This document shows positions 1-8,545 of a stretch of DNA of 64,000 nt, in pieces. Under the pieces are notes generated by a model that was not told where the DNA came from, made no database searches, and saw nothing but the letters and a program-made list of their open reading frames with translations. Within the stretch, counting starts at the first letter, position 1. Every line of letters starts with the position of its first letter. A program made the position numbers and the translations under genes. The DNA comes from JAJDIA01 sp031555145 (GTDB lineage: Bacteria > Bacteroidota > Bacteroidia > Bacteroidales > Tannerellaceae): the NCBI GenBank assembly GCA_031555145.1, contig JAVBUR010000072.1:1-64000 (forward strand). Reading direction: 5' to 3'.

Positions 1-29
1 CGGTCAATTGGAATAACAACAATTATCAT

Positions 30-152
30 GCGCCACGTCAGCGGTGCCGGCCTACAAATACGGCACCGCTGACGCGGCGCATAAACACAATCCAATTACA
101 TGTCCGTGGGCTTGCACCCACGGCTACCAACACGATACCGCTGACGCGGTAT
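30..152. repeat. cluster of three palindromic intergenic repeat modules
   Basis: Three hairpin-forming modules lie in a row: a GC-rich one at about 32-80 (GCCACGTCAGCGGTGCCG pairing with CGGCACCGCTGACGCGGC), one at 104-123 (CCGTGGGCTTGCACCCACGG), and one at 133-150 (ATACCGCTGACGCGGTAT). The same three modules, with compensating base changes, recur at 6.45-6.76 kb, so this is a dispersed repeat family rather than a gene. A 65-residue minus-strand reading frame (38-235) is a by-product. Function is unknown; REP-like repeats are the nearest concept. Confidence 0.75.
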
Positions 153-182
153 TCACCCGCACAAAAATGTTCAAATGCTGGA

Positions 183-862
183 AAATATGAATGCTTTTGC
201 GAAGATGTCACTTTTGAGCAAATCCCCTGTCCCATAGGCTCTTCAGTCCAAAATATGAAAAAGCCTACACCGCTACACTAACGGGGTAACCATACTGATG
301 CTCAGTAAGATAGCCGATGTACCATTCTCGAAAATGCTACACCTTCGCTACACCCCTGGCAAATAGTCCCCCCTGTAGCAATTGTATCAAGATACACTAT
401 TGACAACATCCTGATCCTCTATTAACAACATCATCATCCTGTATTGTCAACCTTGCATGCACTTTTCGTTCCACAACTGTGAGATGAACGTTTCACAACT
501 GTGAGGCGAAGTGTTCACAGCTATGAGACTAAGTGTTCACGTCCGTGATACGAATGCTTCACATTTGTGGAGAGAAGAGACCATTCAAGCTCCGGGAATA
601 CATCTTCCAGAAAGAAACAATACTGCCTTTGGCTGTCGACAATAGTGTATCTTGATACAATTGCTACAGGGGGGACTATTTGCCAGGGGTGTAGCGAAGG
701 TGTAGCATTTTCGAGAATGGTACACCCGCTATTTCATTGAGCAACAGTATGTTTACCCCGTTAGTGTAGCGGTGTAGGCTTTTTCAGATTTTGGGCTGAA
801 GAGCCTATGGGACAGGTAGTTTGCTCAAAAATGACACCTTCGCAAAAATATTCATATCTTTC
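183..862. repeat. large inverted repeat, arms 183-404 and 638-862, around a unique centre
   Basis: The reverse complement of 638-862 matches 183-404 at roughly nine bases in ten by eye, including an uninterrupted shared stretch around the words CTACACCTTCGCTACACCCC and GTATCAAGATACACTATTG. The centre (405-637) is not repeated and holds the 22 bp repeat array. No protein-coding frame in the structure is convincing. It lies just past the 3' end of the metal efflux operon. It could be a mobile non-coding element, a long RNA hairpin or an invertible segment. No target-site duplication was obvious. Confidence 0.8.
469..579. repeat. five tandem ~22 bp repeats, each with a TTCAC...GTGA dyad
   Basis: Units start at 469, 491, 514, 536 and 558. 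Each begins TTCAC or TTCCAC and carries a dyad: CACAACTGTG, TCACAACTGTGA, TCACAGCTATGA, TCACGTCCGTGA, CACATTTGTG. In unit 4 both arms changed together (CACA/TGTG to CACG/CGTG), so the dyad symmetry itself seems conserved. The 22 bp period is about two helical turns. There are no spacers, so it is not a CRISPR array. It sits in the loop of the large inverted repeat. Confidence 0.75.
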
Positions 863-891
863 AATTTCGTTTGATTTTGAAAGCGTGTTGT

Positions 892-3800
892 TTACTTAGC
901 GAGCTGCCTCTTCTTCAAATGCTTCCGCCGGTATGCCAAATAGAACACTTGCGGCAGGACACTGAAGGATAGCAGCATCGAGATAATCATTCCGCCTACA
1001 ATCATGATGGCAAGAGGTTTCTGTATTTCAGAACCCATGCTATGCGACAAGGCGGCGGGCAACAGGCCAGCCGAACCCATCAGCGCGATCATCAATACGG
1101 AACGGGCACGGTTAGATACGGCTTCGGAGATGGCACGCCGCAGACTCGACATCGTTTGCAGGTTCTTCTTGATCATGGCTATCAGCAAGATACTGTTGAT
1201 GGCCGTAACACCAAAGAGGATGATGAAACCAATACCCGCCGAGATCCCAAACACCGTCCCCGTTACCCACAGCGAGATAAACCCGCCAATAAAGGCATAG
1301 GGAATAGCACTGGCTGCAATCAGAGTGTCGCGTACCGTCCCGAAGTTCATATACAACAGGAAGAGGATCAGCAACACAACCGCCGGTACGATCACCGCCA
1401 ACCGTTTCGTAGCCCGTTCCTTGCTTTCGAACTCACCCGCCCAGACAATCTTGTTGCCAGGGAGTTTGGGAATATGGGTTTCTACCTGCTGCTGTGCCTC
1501 GGCAATCGTACTGCCCAGGTCGCGTCCACGGATACTGAAACCAACCCCGACATAACGGCTACTGCCTTCGCGATAAATAAAGGTCGGCCCGGTGATAAAG
1601 CTGATACCGGCTATTTCTTTCAGAGGCACATGTTTTCCGTCCTGTGTAGGGATAAGAATGTTACCGATCTTCACTTCATCATCTCGAAACTCTTCCTGGA
1701 AGCGAAGACGGACATCGAACGTGCGCTCTTCTTCGTAGAATTTAGTGGCAGCCTTCCCTCCGATCGCCATCTCGACCACCGCCTGTGCATCGGCCATCGA
1801 TACGGCATAGCGCGCCATCTGGGCTTCTTCGAGTTTGATTTGCAATTCGGGCAGGCCGACGCTGCGGTATACATTGATATCCTCAACGCCACGGACATCC
1901 CTGATCACATCAGCCACCTGATTCGCCATCTCTTCCAACTGGAACAGGTCACTACCAAATATTTTGATTACCAGGGAGCTTTTAACACCGGCCACATACT
2001 CTTCGACATTATCCTGTATCGGTTGGCTGAAGCCGAAGGTGATGCCCGGATACACGTCAAGCGTCTGTTGCAGTTCGGCTATCAGTTCTTCTTTCGTTAT
2101 CTTCCGCTTCCACTCTTTCTCGGCTTTCAACTGGATGTGAAACTCGATATTGAAGAAACCGGTAGGGTCAGTGCCATCATTCGGCCGTCCGGTTTGGGAG
2201 AGGATAAACTGTACTTCGTCATACTGGCGGAGCTTATCTTTCATCTCTTTGGTGAGGCGAACGGACTCGTCGAGGTTGATACTATTCGGCAAGGTTGCTC
2301 GTACATAGACTGCTCCCTCGTTGAGCTGCGGAATGAATTCAGTACCATAGTTCATAAAGCGCACCATACACAGAAGCAGCAACGCACAGAAACCGGCGAT
2401 CACCCCATACTTATAACGCGCGCTCACGGCATACAACCGGTAGCTACCGTTGATCAGAAAGCGGGTCACTACGTTCTGCTTCTCCTTGATGGCTTTTGTC
2501 AGCAAGAGCTTGCACATCACCGGCACATACGTAAGGCTCAGGATCAATGATCCCAACAAAGCATATCCCAGCGTGAACGCCAATGGAGAGAACATCTTAC
2601 CCTCCACCTTCTGGAAGGAAAAGATCGGCAGCAGAGCGACCATCAAGATAATCTGAGCAAAGAAGATATACGAAGCCACACTTCCGGCACTTCGTTTGAT
2701 AAGGCCGGACTTCATCATCTTGTTATATCGCTCAGGGCCTAACTCGCGGCATTTATGCTCCAAGGCGACAAAGACGCATTCAACGATTACAAGTGTCCCC
2801 TCCAACAACAACCCGAAGTCGAGTGCCCCCATTGAAATCAGATTAGCCGGTAGCCCCTGAATACGCAGCATAATGATAGCAAAGAGGAACGACATCGGAA
2901 TCACCGTCGCCACAATCAGCGTCGTGCGCCAGTTGAACAGGAAGATGAAAACGATAAAAGAGACCAGCAAGATGCCTTCTATCAGGTTGCGGCTGACCGT
3001 TTTCACCGTAGCATCTACCAACGTTGTACGATCCAGGAAGGGCTGTATCCGCACGTCGGCAGGCAGGATACGGTCATTCAATTCCTCAATCTTGACTTTC
3101 AGGTTGGCGATCACTTCACCCGGATTCTGTCCGCGGAGCATGATCACGATCCCTTGTACCACGTCGTCGGCATCATCCAGTCCCACCTGTCCGAGGCGGG
3201 GAGCTGAAGATACCACCACATCTGCCACCTGCTTCACCCGGATAGGCGTGGAACCACGTACTTCGATCAATGTATTCTCAATATCTTCAATGCTTTCGAG
3301 CAGACCGATGCCCCGTACCACATACGCTTGGTTCCCCTTTTTGATCACATCGCCTCCCACATTGATATTACTGCGGGATACGGCTTCATAGACCTGCAAC
3401 GGCGACAGATCGTAGTTATTCAGTTCCACCGGATTGACACGTATCTCATAGATTTTTTCCTCTCCGCCGAAGCTCACTACATTGGCCACACCCGGTACAG
3501 CGAGCAACTCGCGCTCGACTATCCATTCATTGACAGCCGCTACCTCCCGGATAGGGCGTGGACTCTTCAACACATAACGGAAGATCTCCCCCGTAGCGCC
3601 CGAAGGCGGTTCGATACCTGGGTCTGCCCCATCGGGAAGATCCAGTTCCTGCAAACGGTTGGAAGCGTATTGCTGGGCAAAGAAATCATCTACCCCATCG
3701 TCAAAGATAACGGTCACAACCGACAGTCCAAACAGCGAAGTGGAGCGTACTTCCGTCTTTCGTGGAATCGTATTCATCACACGCATCACCGGGAGGGTAA

Positions 3801-4002
3801 TGAATTTTTCCACCTCTTCGGCACTGCGTCCCGGCCATTGGGTAATGATGCGGGCGCGGGTATTGGTCACGTCGGGATACGCTTCGATAGGCGTATGCAG
3901 GTAACAAACCACACCGGCAATGACCATCAGCACGGTCAGGAACAAAACAAGGACGTGGTTACGCAAGGCAAAAGCCACGATATATTGTGCGAACTTATGC
4001 AT
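892..4002 (-). CDS. heavy-metal efflux RND pump, CzcA/CusA family
   Basis: Inner-membrane pump of a tripartite heavy-metal exporter, driven by protons and spanning to the periplasm. At 1036 residues it has the usual family length, with twelve predicted membrane segments and two large periplasmic loops. The HME family signature in TM4 reads DFGLLLEGTLVIVE (about residues 393-406): the first Asp is kept but the second acidic residue is Glu, where CzcA-type pumps usually carry Asp. It is the last gene of the operon; its start lies 5 bases after the adaptor stop. Substrate (Co/Zn/Cd, Cu/Ag or other) cannot be told from sequence alone. Confidence 0.93.
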   Translation of the reverse strand: MHKFAQYIVAFALRNHVLVLFLTVLMVIAGVVCYLHTPIEAYPDVTNTRARIITQWPGRSAEEVEKFITLPVMRVMNTIPRKTEVRSTSLFGLSVVTVIFDDGVDDFFAQQYASNRLQELDLPDGADPGIEPPSGATGEIFRYVLKSPRPIREVAAVNEWIVERELLAVPGVANVVSFGGEEKIYEIRVNPVELNNYDLSPLQVYEAVSRSNINVGGDVIKKGNQAYVVRGIGLLESIEDIENTLIEVRGSTPIRVKQVADVVVSSAPRLGQVGLDDADDVVQGIVIMLRGQNPGEVIANLKVKIEELNDRILPADVRIQPFLDRTTLVDATVKTVSRNLIEGILLVSFIVFIFLFNWRTTLIVATVIPMSFLFAIIMLRIQGLPANLISMGALDFGLLLEGTLVIVECVFVALEHKCRELGPERYNKMMKSGLIKRSAGSVASYIFFAQIILMVALLPIFSFQKVEGKMFSPLAFTLGYALLGSLILSLTYVPVMCKLLLTKAIKEKQNVVTRFLINGSYRLYAVSARYKYGVIAGFCALLLLCMVRFMNYGTEFIPQLNEGAVYVRATLPNSINLDESVRLTKEMKDKLRQYDEVQFILSQTGRPNDGTDPTGFFNIEFHIQLKAEKEWKRKITKEELIAELQQTLDVYPGITFGFSQPIQDNVEEYVAGVKSSLVIKIFGSDLFQLEEMANQVADVIRDVRGVEDINVYRSVGLPELQIKLEEAQMARYAVSMADAQAVVEMAIGGKAATKFYEEERTFDVRLRFQEEFRDDEVKIGNILIPTQDGKHVPLKEIAGISFITGPTFIYREGSSRYVGVGFSIRGRDLGSTIAEAQQQVETHIPKLPGNKIVWAGEFESKERATKRLAVIVPAVVLLILFLLYMNFGTVRDTLIAASAIPYAFIGGFISLWVTGTVFGISAGIGFIILFGVTAINSILLIAMIKKNLQTMSSLRRAISEAVSNRARSVLMIALMGSAGLLPAALSHSMGSEIQKPLAIMIVGGMIISMLLSFSVLPQVFYLAYRRKHLKKRQLAK

Positions 4003-4007
4003 GGCGG

Positions 4008-5087
4008 TCAGTCTTTAAGTTTACTATAGATCAACAACTGGTCTTTGACCACCACACGGTCGCCTGCCTGAAGCCCCGCCTCCACATAACTGATTCCATT
4101 TGTCTGCACAGCGAGGCTGACTTCGACAATAGCGAACTCTTCTCCCACCCGCTTGACTACGAAATAACGGTTCTCATCAAAGATCAATGCATCCGACGGA
4201 ATACCGGGCATCTCCACCTCACGGCTATCCTTCAGTGTCAGGTCGACAGCCATTTCAGGCTTAAAACGCAGGTCGGCGTTCGGCAGGATAATCCGTGCCT
4301 TCAACACATGCTCTTCCGGATCGAATACCTGCGGAATCACATCGATCCGTCCCTGTACCACTTCCTCCGGATAAGCCAGCGTACGAATATCGACCGGCAT
4401 GCCCGGGCGGATAAATGCCAGATTACCGGCATACACATTGGCCGTGATCCACACCGTACTGATATCAGCTATCGTAAAAAGCGGCTCACTGTCGGCAGAG
4501 ACAGGCGCCCCGGGAGCCATCCGGCGATCGATCACAAAACCGCTGATCGGTGCTTTCAGGGTAAAGGCACCATCGGCGCCGGGCAAACCATAAACGACCA
4601 GGTTACTATTCGCCTTTTCCAACTCGGCTTCGGCCTGTCGAAGGCGGCTTTGAGCTTCTATCAAATCCTTCTGAGAAGCCAGGTTATCCTGAAACATGCT
4701 GTGAGTGCTCTCTAGTTCACGGGTAAGGATGTGGATCTCGGCTTCAAGGCCCTGCCGTTCGGCATACATGCCGCTCAACTCACCGCTACGGATCAATGCC
4801 ATCGACTGCCCTTTCGACACTTTATCGCCGATATGGAAGTAGGTAGCTATCACCACCCCGCTTACCAACGGCGTATAATGAACCATCCGGTCGGGATCAT
4901 ATTCTACTTTGCCGGTCAACTTCAGTTGTTGCTCGATGGGACGAAGCGTCACTTCACATGTTTCCACCTGTCGGAGGAACTCAGGCGAGAAACCGGTGCC
5001 GGCCATTGCCTCCGGCTGTTGTTTGGAACCACAGGCCGCTGCAAGGAAGGCCACTATAATCAATGCACTATATTTCATTGTTTTCAT
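4008..5087 (-). CDS. RND efflux periplasmic adaptor lipoprotein, CzcB/CusB family
   Basis: Membrane-fusion protein joining the RND pump to its outer-membrane channel. A lipoprotein signal ends in AAACGS with the lipidated Cys at residue 19. After it come a barrel-sandwich/lipoyl-like part, a coiled-coil hairpin around residues 100-150 rich in Glu and Gln, a second lipoyl half (ISGFVIDRRMAPGAPV) and the C-terminal beta-barrel domains. Length (359) is normal. It follows the channel gene by 13 bases and precedes the pump by 5, so all three are surely co-transcribed. I see no His/Met-rich metal-binding extension. Confidence 0.92.
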   Translation of the reverse strand: MKTMKYSALIIVAFLAAACGSKQQPEAMAGTGFSPEFLRQVETCEVTLRPIEQQLKLTGKVEYDPDRMVHYTPLVSGVVIATYFHIGDKVSKGQSMALIRSGELSGMYAERQGLEAEIHILTRELESTHSMFQDNLASQKDLIEAQSRLRQAEAELEKANSNLVVYGLPGADGAFTLKAPISGFVIDRRMAPGAPVSADSEPLFTIADISTVWITANVYAGNLAFIRPGMPVDIRTLAYPEEVVQGRIDVIPQVFDPEEHVLKARIILPNADLRFKPEMAVDLTLKDSREVEMPGIPSDALIFDENRYFVVKRVGEEFAIVEVSLAVQTNGISYVEAGLQAGDRVVVKDQLLIYSKLKD

Positions 5088-5100
5088 ATACTGATAGCTG

Positions 5101-6405
5101 TTAGTTGTGAGTCATTACTAAGTCGGAGCCAACGGCATACTGTAGCTCCTCAAACAGGATACGGACATCCTTCTGCGCTGCCAATTGGGTGCGTTTATTG
5201 TCCTTGTAGATCTCGAAAAAGTCGAGATATTCGAGGATACTGATATTGCGGTTGACGAAATTGCGCGTATAGCTGGCACAGATATCATCGAGGCTGGAGA
5301 TGAATTCGGACGAAATACGACGGTTGAAGTCGTAGGCCATACGATAGTTTTCAAACGCCTCAGCCACTTCATTATGGACTGCCGTCTGCTTATGTTCGGA
5401 TTCAAACTGACTCTGCCGGTGGCTAATCCGCGCCGCCTTGATCGCCCCCTGGTTACGGTTGAAGAAAGGCAGGTCGATACTGACACCGAATCCCACAAAG
5501 TCGAGCATACAGTTACCTCCCCGGTCGTAAGCGGCATGGAGGGTGATGTCAGGTACACGCTGCGCCCGTTCGTATCGCAGGGATCGGCTGTAGTAGTCGG
5601 TTTGCAGAACGGCTCGCTTCAAGTCGGGACGGAAGGTTGCCAGATCAGCAAGCCGTCCGAAGGAAAGGGACTCGGGAGCCTCGAGCTGTCTATCTTCCGC
5701 AGTTAGGCCGATATATATCGGCGTAGAGAGGTTCAGAAGCGTACGAAGATCTTTCAAACTGCCGTGAATTTCCTTGCGTGTATCGTTCTGTTCGGATTGT
5801 ACTTCAAGCAATGCCGCCTGCAAGCGTAACAGTTGGGTTTGGGATACGTTCCCCTGCCGCACCTGTTCACGGTAATTGGCGATAAGGACGGATAGTTCGG
5901 CCTGTTGCTGTTCGAGTACACCAAAATACTGCTGGGCATAGGCCAGCTCGGCACAGGTAGTACGAAGTTCTGCCTTGAGGCTGCATAGCAGTTCTTCATA
6001 ATACTGGACGGCGATGTCCTTAGCGACCTTTTCCATAGCCACCAGCTTACCGCGTTTACCACCCATCAGAATCACCTGGTCGATACCAATCCCGAACTCC
6101 AGGTTCTTACCGAAGGAACCGGCAAAAGGCGGGATCACCTCGTCCACGCCCTGCCGCTGGGCATCGGTAGACCAGAGATTGACCTGGTCGATCGTCAACG
6201 TCGGGTTCGGCCACAACTTAGCCTGCACAATAGCAGCATCGGCCTTGTCTATATTCAGTTTCTCGGCAATCAGTTGCAGGTTTTGTTTCAGAAACAGTTC
6301 TTCTACCTGAGCGGTCGAGAACCATATCGTATCGCCCTGTGCCACCGCATGCCAACCTGCCGATAGCATGCACAAGCACATGGAGGCTTTAATAAAAGCT
6401 TTCAT
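5101..6405 (-). CDS. TolC-like outer-membrane efflux channel, CzcC family
   Basis: First gene of the metal efflux operon; outer-membrane factor of the tripartite exporter. It has a signal peptide (about residues 1-22, ending HAVAQ), then two repeats of the long helical TolC hairpin with strands between them (for example SIDLPFFNRNQGAIKAAR, a typical second-repeat motif). Length of 434 is typical of CzcC relatives in Bacteroidetes. The upstream region is occupied by a palindromic repeat element, so the promoter is probably in the short stretch 6406-6445, where I see no clear TAnnTTTG. Confidence 0.92.
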   Translation of the reverse strand: MKAFIKASMCLCMLSAGWHAVAQGDTIWFSTAQVEELFLKQNLQLIAEKLNIDKADAAIVQAKLWPNPTLTIDQVNLWSTDAQRQGVDEVIPPFAGSFGKNLEFGIGIDQVILMGGKRGKLVAMEKVAKDIAVQYYEELLCSLKAELRTTCAELAYAQQYFGVLEQQQAELSVLIANYREQVRQGNVSQTQLLRLQAALLEVQSEQNDTRKEIHGSLKDLRTLLNLSTPIYIGLTAEDRQLEAPESLSFGRLADLATFRPDLKRAVLQTDYYSRSLRYERAQRVPDITLHAAYDRGGNCMLDFVGFGVSIDLPFFNRNQGAIKAARISHRQSQFESEHKQTAVHNEVAEAFENYRMAYDFNRRISSEFISSLDDICASYTRNFVNRNISILEYLDFFEIYKDNKRTQLAAQKDVRILFEELQYAVGSDLVMTHN

Positions 6406-6445
6406 GTTGAATAATAACTATAAATGTGAATATAAAAGTCTATCT

Positions 6446-6763
6446 CGGCTTCCCGCCTTTGAAGCTACTCTCTATACACATCTTTTTGTGGCGCATGCGA
6501 ATGCCCCGTCAGGGGTATCGTATTCGTAGCCAGGGGTGCAGGCGAAGCCAAGCCCCTGGACAGGCGATTGGTTAGTGTTTTTGTGCCGCGTCAGCGGTAC
6601 CGGTCTATGGCATACGGCACCACTGACGTGGCGCTATTTATATGATATTCGCATTATTCCAGGGGCTTACACCCCTGGCTACGAATACGATACCCCTGAC
6701 GGGGCATTCGCATGTGCCACAAAAAGATGTGTATAAAGAGTAGCTTTGAAGGCGGGGGGGGAC
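6446..6763. repeat. inverted repeat element, arms 6446-6538 and 6671-6763
   Basis: The two arms are about 93 bases each and match closely as reverse complements, from CCCGCCTTTGAAGCTACTC through ACACATCTTTTTGTGG to GTATTCGTAGCCAGGGGTG. The centre (6539-6670) holds a further hairpin, GCCGCGTCAGCGGTACCG against CGGCACCACTGACGTGGC, of the family seen at the start of the window. This element fills most of the gap between the efflux operon and the next gene (6406-6815). No gene is supported here. Confidence 0.8.
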
Positions 6764-6793
6764 CATCGCTTGCGATGGTGGGGCGGTTGATTT
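6748..6793. repeat. dispersed repeat unit with CCATCGCTTGCGATGG hairpin
   Basis: The segment running from TTGAAGGCGGGGGGG through ACCATCGCTTGCGATGGTGG to GGCGGTTGAT recurs twice, in opposite orientations, at 55.64-55.86 kb. The small palindrome differs by paired changes (CATCGCTTGCGATG, CATTGCTTGCAATG, CCGCCGCTTGCGGTGG), so its pairing is conserved. It is a repeat family of this genome, of unknown role. Confidence 0.7.
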
Positions 6794-6815
6794 ACCCTCT
6801 TTCAAGCGATTGCTC

Positions 6816-7199
6816 TTAGACTTTTTCAGGCGGTTGTTCCACCGTGCCGTAGATAGGCGAAGCGCCGATGGATTGGTTAAGCGGGATGTATATATCGCGT
6901 GTACATGTGACAGGTTGTGGCAATTCAATAGAGCAGAAAAGGTTCTCTCCGATCACCGGCTGAATAAGCTGGGCAAAGTGGTACGACTCCGGCAGGTCGC
7001 CGTCTTCATCCACCCCGTTCTCTTCCCCATTGATCAGCCAGCCGACAAACTCAGCCAAACTGTTGATCTCCCCTCTCCCTTCACCGGCAACAGCCATACC
7101 AACCGGCTCGGCTTCAGGAGCAGAGACCAGGAAAGCCCTGTTGATAAACGTCACCAACAGAAAGCCTACCAGGAGATATTTGAGCCATTGACTGCGCAT
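6816..7199 (-). CDS. small membrane-anchored or secreted protein, function unknown
   Basis: 127 residues with an N-terminal hydrophobic segment (residues 7-25) that could be a signal peptide or membrane anchor, then a polar acidic domain without cysteine pairs or a motif I recognise. The gene is believable: it has a -7 element TATCTTTG at 7208-7215 on its own strand, just ahead of the start, facing a divergent gene. It lies upstream of the metal efflux operon in the same direction, but a 410-base repeat-filled gap separates them, so co-transcription is uncertain. I do not recognise the family. Confidence 0.6.
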   Translation of the reverse strand: MRSQWLKYLLVGFLLVTFINRAFLVSAPEAEPVGMAVAGEGRGEINSLAEFVGWLINGEENGVDEDGDLPESYHFAQLIQPVIGENLFCSIELPQPVTCTRDIYIPLNQSIGASPIYGTVEQPPEKV

Positions 7200-7207
7200 A
7201 GACGGGA

Positions 7208-7234
7208 CAAAGATAACAATTCTTCCTATCTTTA
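7208..7234. promoter_or_regulatory. divergent promoter pair (-7 elements)
   Basis: Minus strand TATCTTTG (plus-strand CAAAGATA at 7208-7215) for the gene ending at 6816, and plus-strand TATCTTTA at 7227-7234 for the small gene starting at 7256. Both match the Bacteroidetes -7 consensus TAnnTTTG, the second with one mismatch. No convincing -33 box was seen. Confidence 0.5.
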
Positions 7235-7255
7235 TGCCGAAATTAAACGACGATT

Positions 7256-7435
7256 ATGGCAACACACAATTGCGAAAACTGCCCGGTACGAGCGAAATAC
7301 GATCAGGCCCCCAACTCATTGCTGGGAAGGCTCTGGCGTTGGCATATAAACTTCTGCCCCGGATGGAAAGGCTATATCCGTTCGTTGGATGAAACACAAA
7401 GGCAGGTCCTGAAAGAGAACTATCAGTTGAAATAA
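7256..7435 (+). CDS. small conserved cysteine protein (59 aa), unknown function
   Basis: A 59-residue frame starting MATHNCENCPVRAKYD and ending ENYQLK. The CENC pair near the N-terminus and the aromatic FCPGWKGYIRSL segment in the middle look conserved rather than random. From memory, Bacteroidetes genomes carry short proteins of this pattern (HNCENC, then LWRWH and CPGWK), but I know no assigned function. Three cysteines in CxxC and FCP settings could bind a metal. It is ten bases upstream of the acetyltransferase and probably shares its transcript. Confidence 0.6.
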   Translation: MATHNCENCPVRAKYDQAPNSLLGRLWRWHINFCPGWKGYIRSLDETQRQVLKENYQLK

Positions 7436-7445
7436 GCACCGGCAC

Positions 7446-7931
7446 GTGGATATAAGGAAGTCAACTCCGCAGGATATCGACCGGATCATGGACATTTATG
7501 CCATCGCCAAGCAGTTCATGGCATCTACCGGCAACGGCGGCCAATGGGTCGGCGGGTATCCGTCACGCGAGCTGATCACGCAGGACATTGAAGACGGCCA
7601 CAGCTATGTATGCGTGGGCGATGACAATAGGGTGGAAAGCGTCTTCTATTTCCGTATCGGTGAAGATCCCACCTATCTCCGCATCGACAACGGCCACTGG
7701 TTGATCGACGCCCCCTACGGCGTCATCCATCGACTGGCCGGAAGCGGCCAGGTGAAGGGCCTTGCCACGCGTTGCTTCGATTGGTGCTACGCCCAATGTC
7801 CCAACCTCCGCGTCGACACCCACCGCAATAACCTCGTCATGCAACACATCCTGGAGCAATATGGCTTTGTACGCTGCGGCATCATCTACACCGACGACGG
7901 AACGGAGCGAATTGCGTATCAGAAAGCCTGA
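7446..7931 (+). CDS. GNAT-family N-acetyltransferase
   Basis: 161 residues with the GNAT fold: N-terminal IRKSTPQDIDRIMDIY, a central beta strand segment, an acetyl-CoA loop region (LAGSGQVKGLATRCFDWC) and the C-terminal NNLVMQHILEQYGFVRCGII typical of this superfamily. The substrate is unknown. It starts with GTG at 7446. The short stretch after its stop is homologous to a stretch before the second dinB copy at 28 kb (see findings). Confidence 0.85.
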   Translation: MDIRKSTPQDIDRIMDIYAIAKQFMASTGNGGQWVGGYPSRELITQDIEDGHSYVCVGDDNRVESVFYFRIGEDPTYLRIDNGHWLIDAPYGVIHRLAGSGQVKGLATRCFDWCYAQCPNLRVDTHRNNLVMQHILEQYGFVRCGIIYTDDGTERIAYQKA

Positions 7932-8006
7932 CTCAACGACCTGATGCAGAATAGCTACGTCATATACCCATCCGCCGTTTTATCCCGGTATGTAAAGTAT
8001 TACTGA
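7932..8006 (+). pseudogene. leftover conserved peptide between acetyltransferase and dinB remnant
   Basis: Directly after the acetyltransferase stop, the same frame continues to encode LMQNSYVIYPSAVLSRYVK. The equivalent place ahead of the intact dinB at 27,980-28,050 encodes LMNNSYGIYPSTTLSQYIK. The match shows that both places descend from one duplicated block. Whether the peptide was ever a gene of its own, or is the tail of a longer one, I cannot tell. Confidence 0.45.
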
Positions 8007-8045
8007 GAGGACTCGGGTGATGCGAGACTAAAAGAACTGAGCCGT

Positions 8046-8277
8046 CATATCTGAAGCAAACAACCGTGTATTAGAACAACTGATCGTAGCCTGGGAACCC
8101 AGGCTACTGGCCTTGCCGAAAGAAGTCATTGCGAACCGTCGCATAAACCCGGACAAACTGGACAACGAATGGATCTCCGGTTCAGGCGACAAACTCTCCC
8201 TCAAAGATATGACCACAGGCTACCTCAGCCACTTCGAACTGCATTTGAAAGAGATAGAGGGACTGATTAACCTTTAA
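8046..8277 (+). pseudogene. dinB-family gene with internal 240-base deletion and lost start
   Basis: Reads EANNRVLEQLIVAWEPRL... then ANRR joined straight to INPDKLDNEWIS... and ends GLINL. Compared with the intact paralogue at 28,065-28,553, residues 35-114 are missing exactly between two Arg-Arg pairs, in frame. The start region ATGGAAACATTT has decayed to GCCGTCATATCT. The lost part carries the first metal-binding His. The 3' end overlaps the stop of the vapD gene on the other strand by 11 bases, as in the other copy. Confidence 0.85.
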
Positions 8278-8545
8278 CTATTTCAGTAAAGTCAGACCAG
8301 TCTTCGACTTTGAATGCCCGGATATCCCTGACGGATTTCTTGAACCAGTCTATCTTGCGTAAGGCATCTATAGCCAGGAACAGATTGGCCATCGTAGCGT
8401 CTTTCGAAAGATAGACGCTACCCTGCATATTATAGAAGCCATATTTTCTCAGTTCGGTTTTGATCTCAAAATAGGCATTATTATAGGGCTCACCATAATG
8501 CGCTCTCAGGTCAGCTACAACCATATCAAAGGCTATTGCAAACAT
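8267..8545 (-). CDS. vapD: VapD-family endoribonuclease (toxin-like)
   Basis: 92 residues starting MFAIAFDMVV, with the family landmarks YNNAYFEIKTELRKYGF, the QGSVYLSK strand and the C-terminal block DWFKKSVRDIRAFKVEDWSD. VapD proteins have a Cas2-like ferredoxin fold and have been described as mRNA-cleaving toxins in Helicobacter and Haemophilus. Length is normal. It overlaps the preceding small gene by 13 bases, the usual arrangement of a toxin behind its partner. A decayed second copy lies at 28,531-28,656. Confidence 0.85.
   Translation of the reverse strand: MFAIAFDMVVADLRAHYGEPYNNAYFEIKTELRKYGFYNMQGSVYLSKDATMANLFLAIDALRKIDWFKKSVRDIRAFKVEDWSDFTEIVKG

Noticed and set aside
38..235. 65-codon minus-strand frame and similar frames at 6.5-6.9 kb
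   Set aside because: They read through palindromic repeats, and their peptides follow from the repeat sequence. No ribosome binding site or conservation is seen.
469..579. possible CRISPR array
   Set aside because: The 22-base units are directly joined without spacers and no cas gene is present. VapD has a Cas2-like fold but is a different family.
1042..2550. 502-codon open frame on the plus strand
   Set aside because: It is antisense to the well-supported metal RND pump gene; its translation is rich in His, Arg and Gln and has no family motif.
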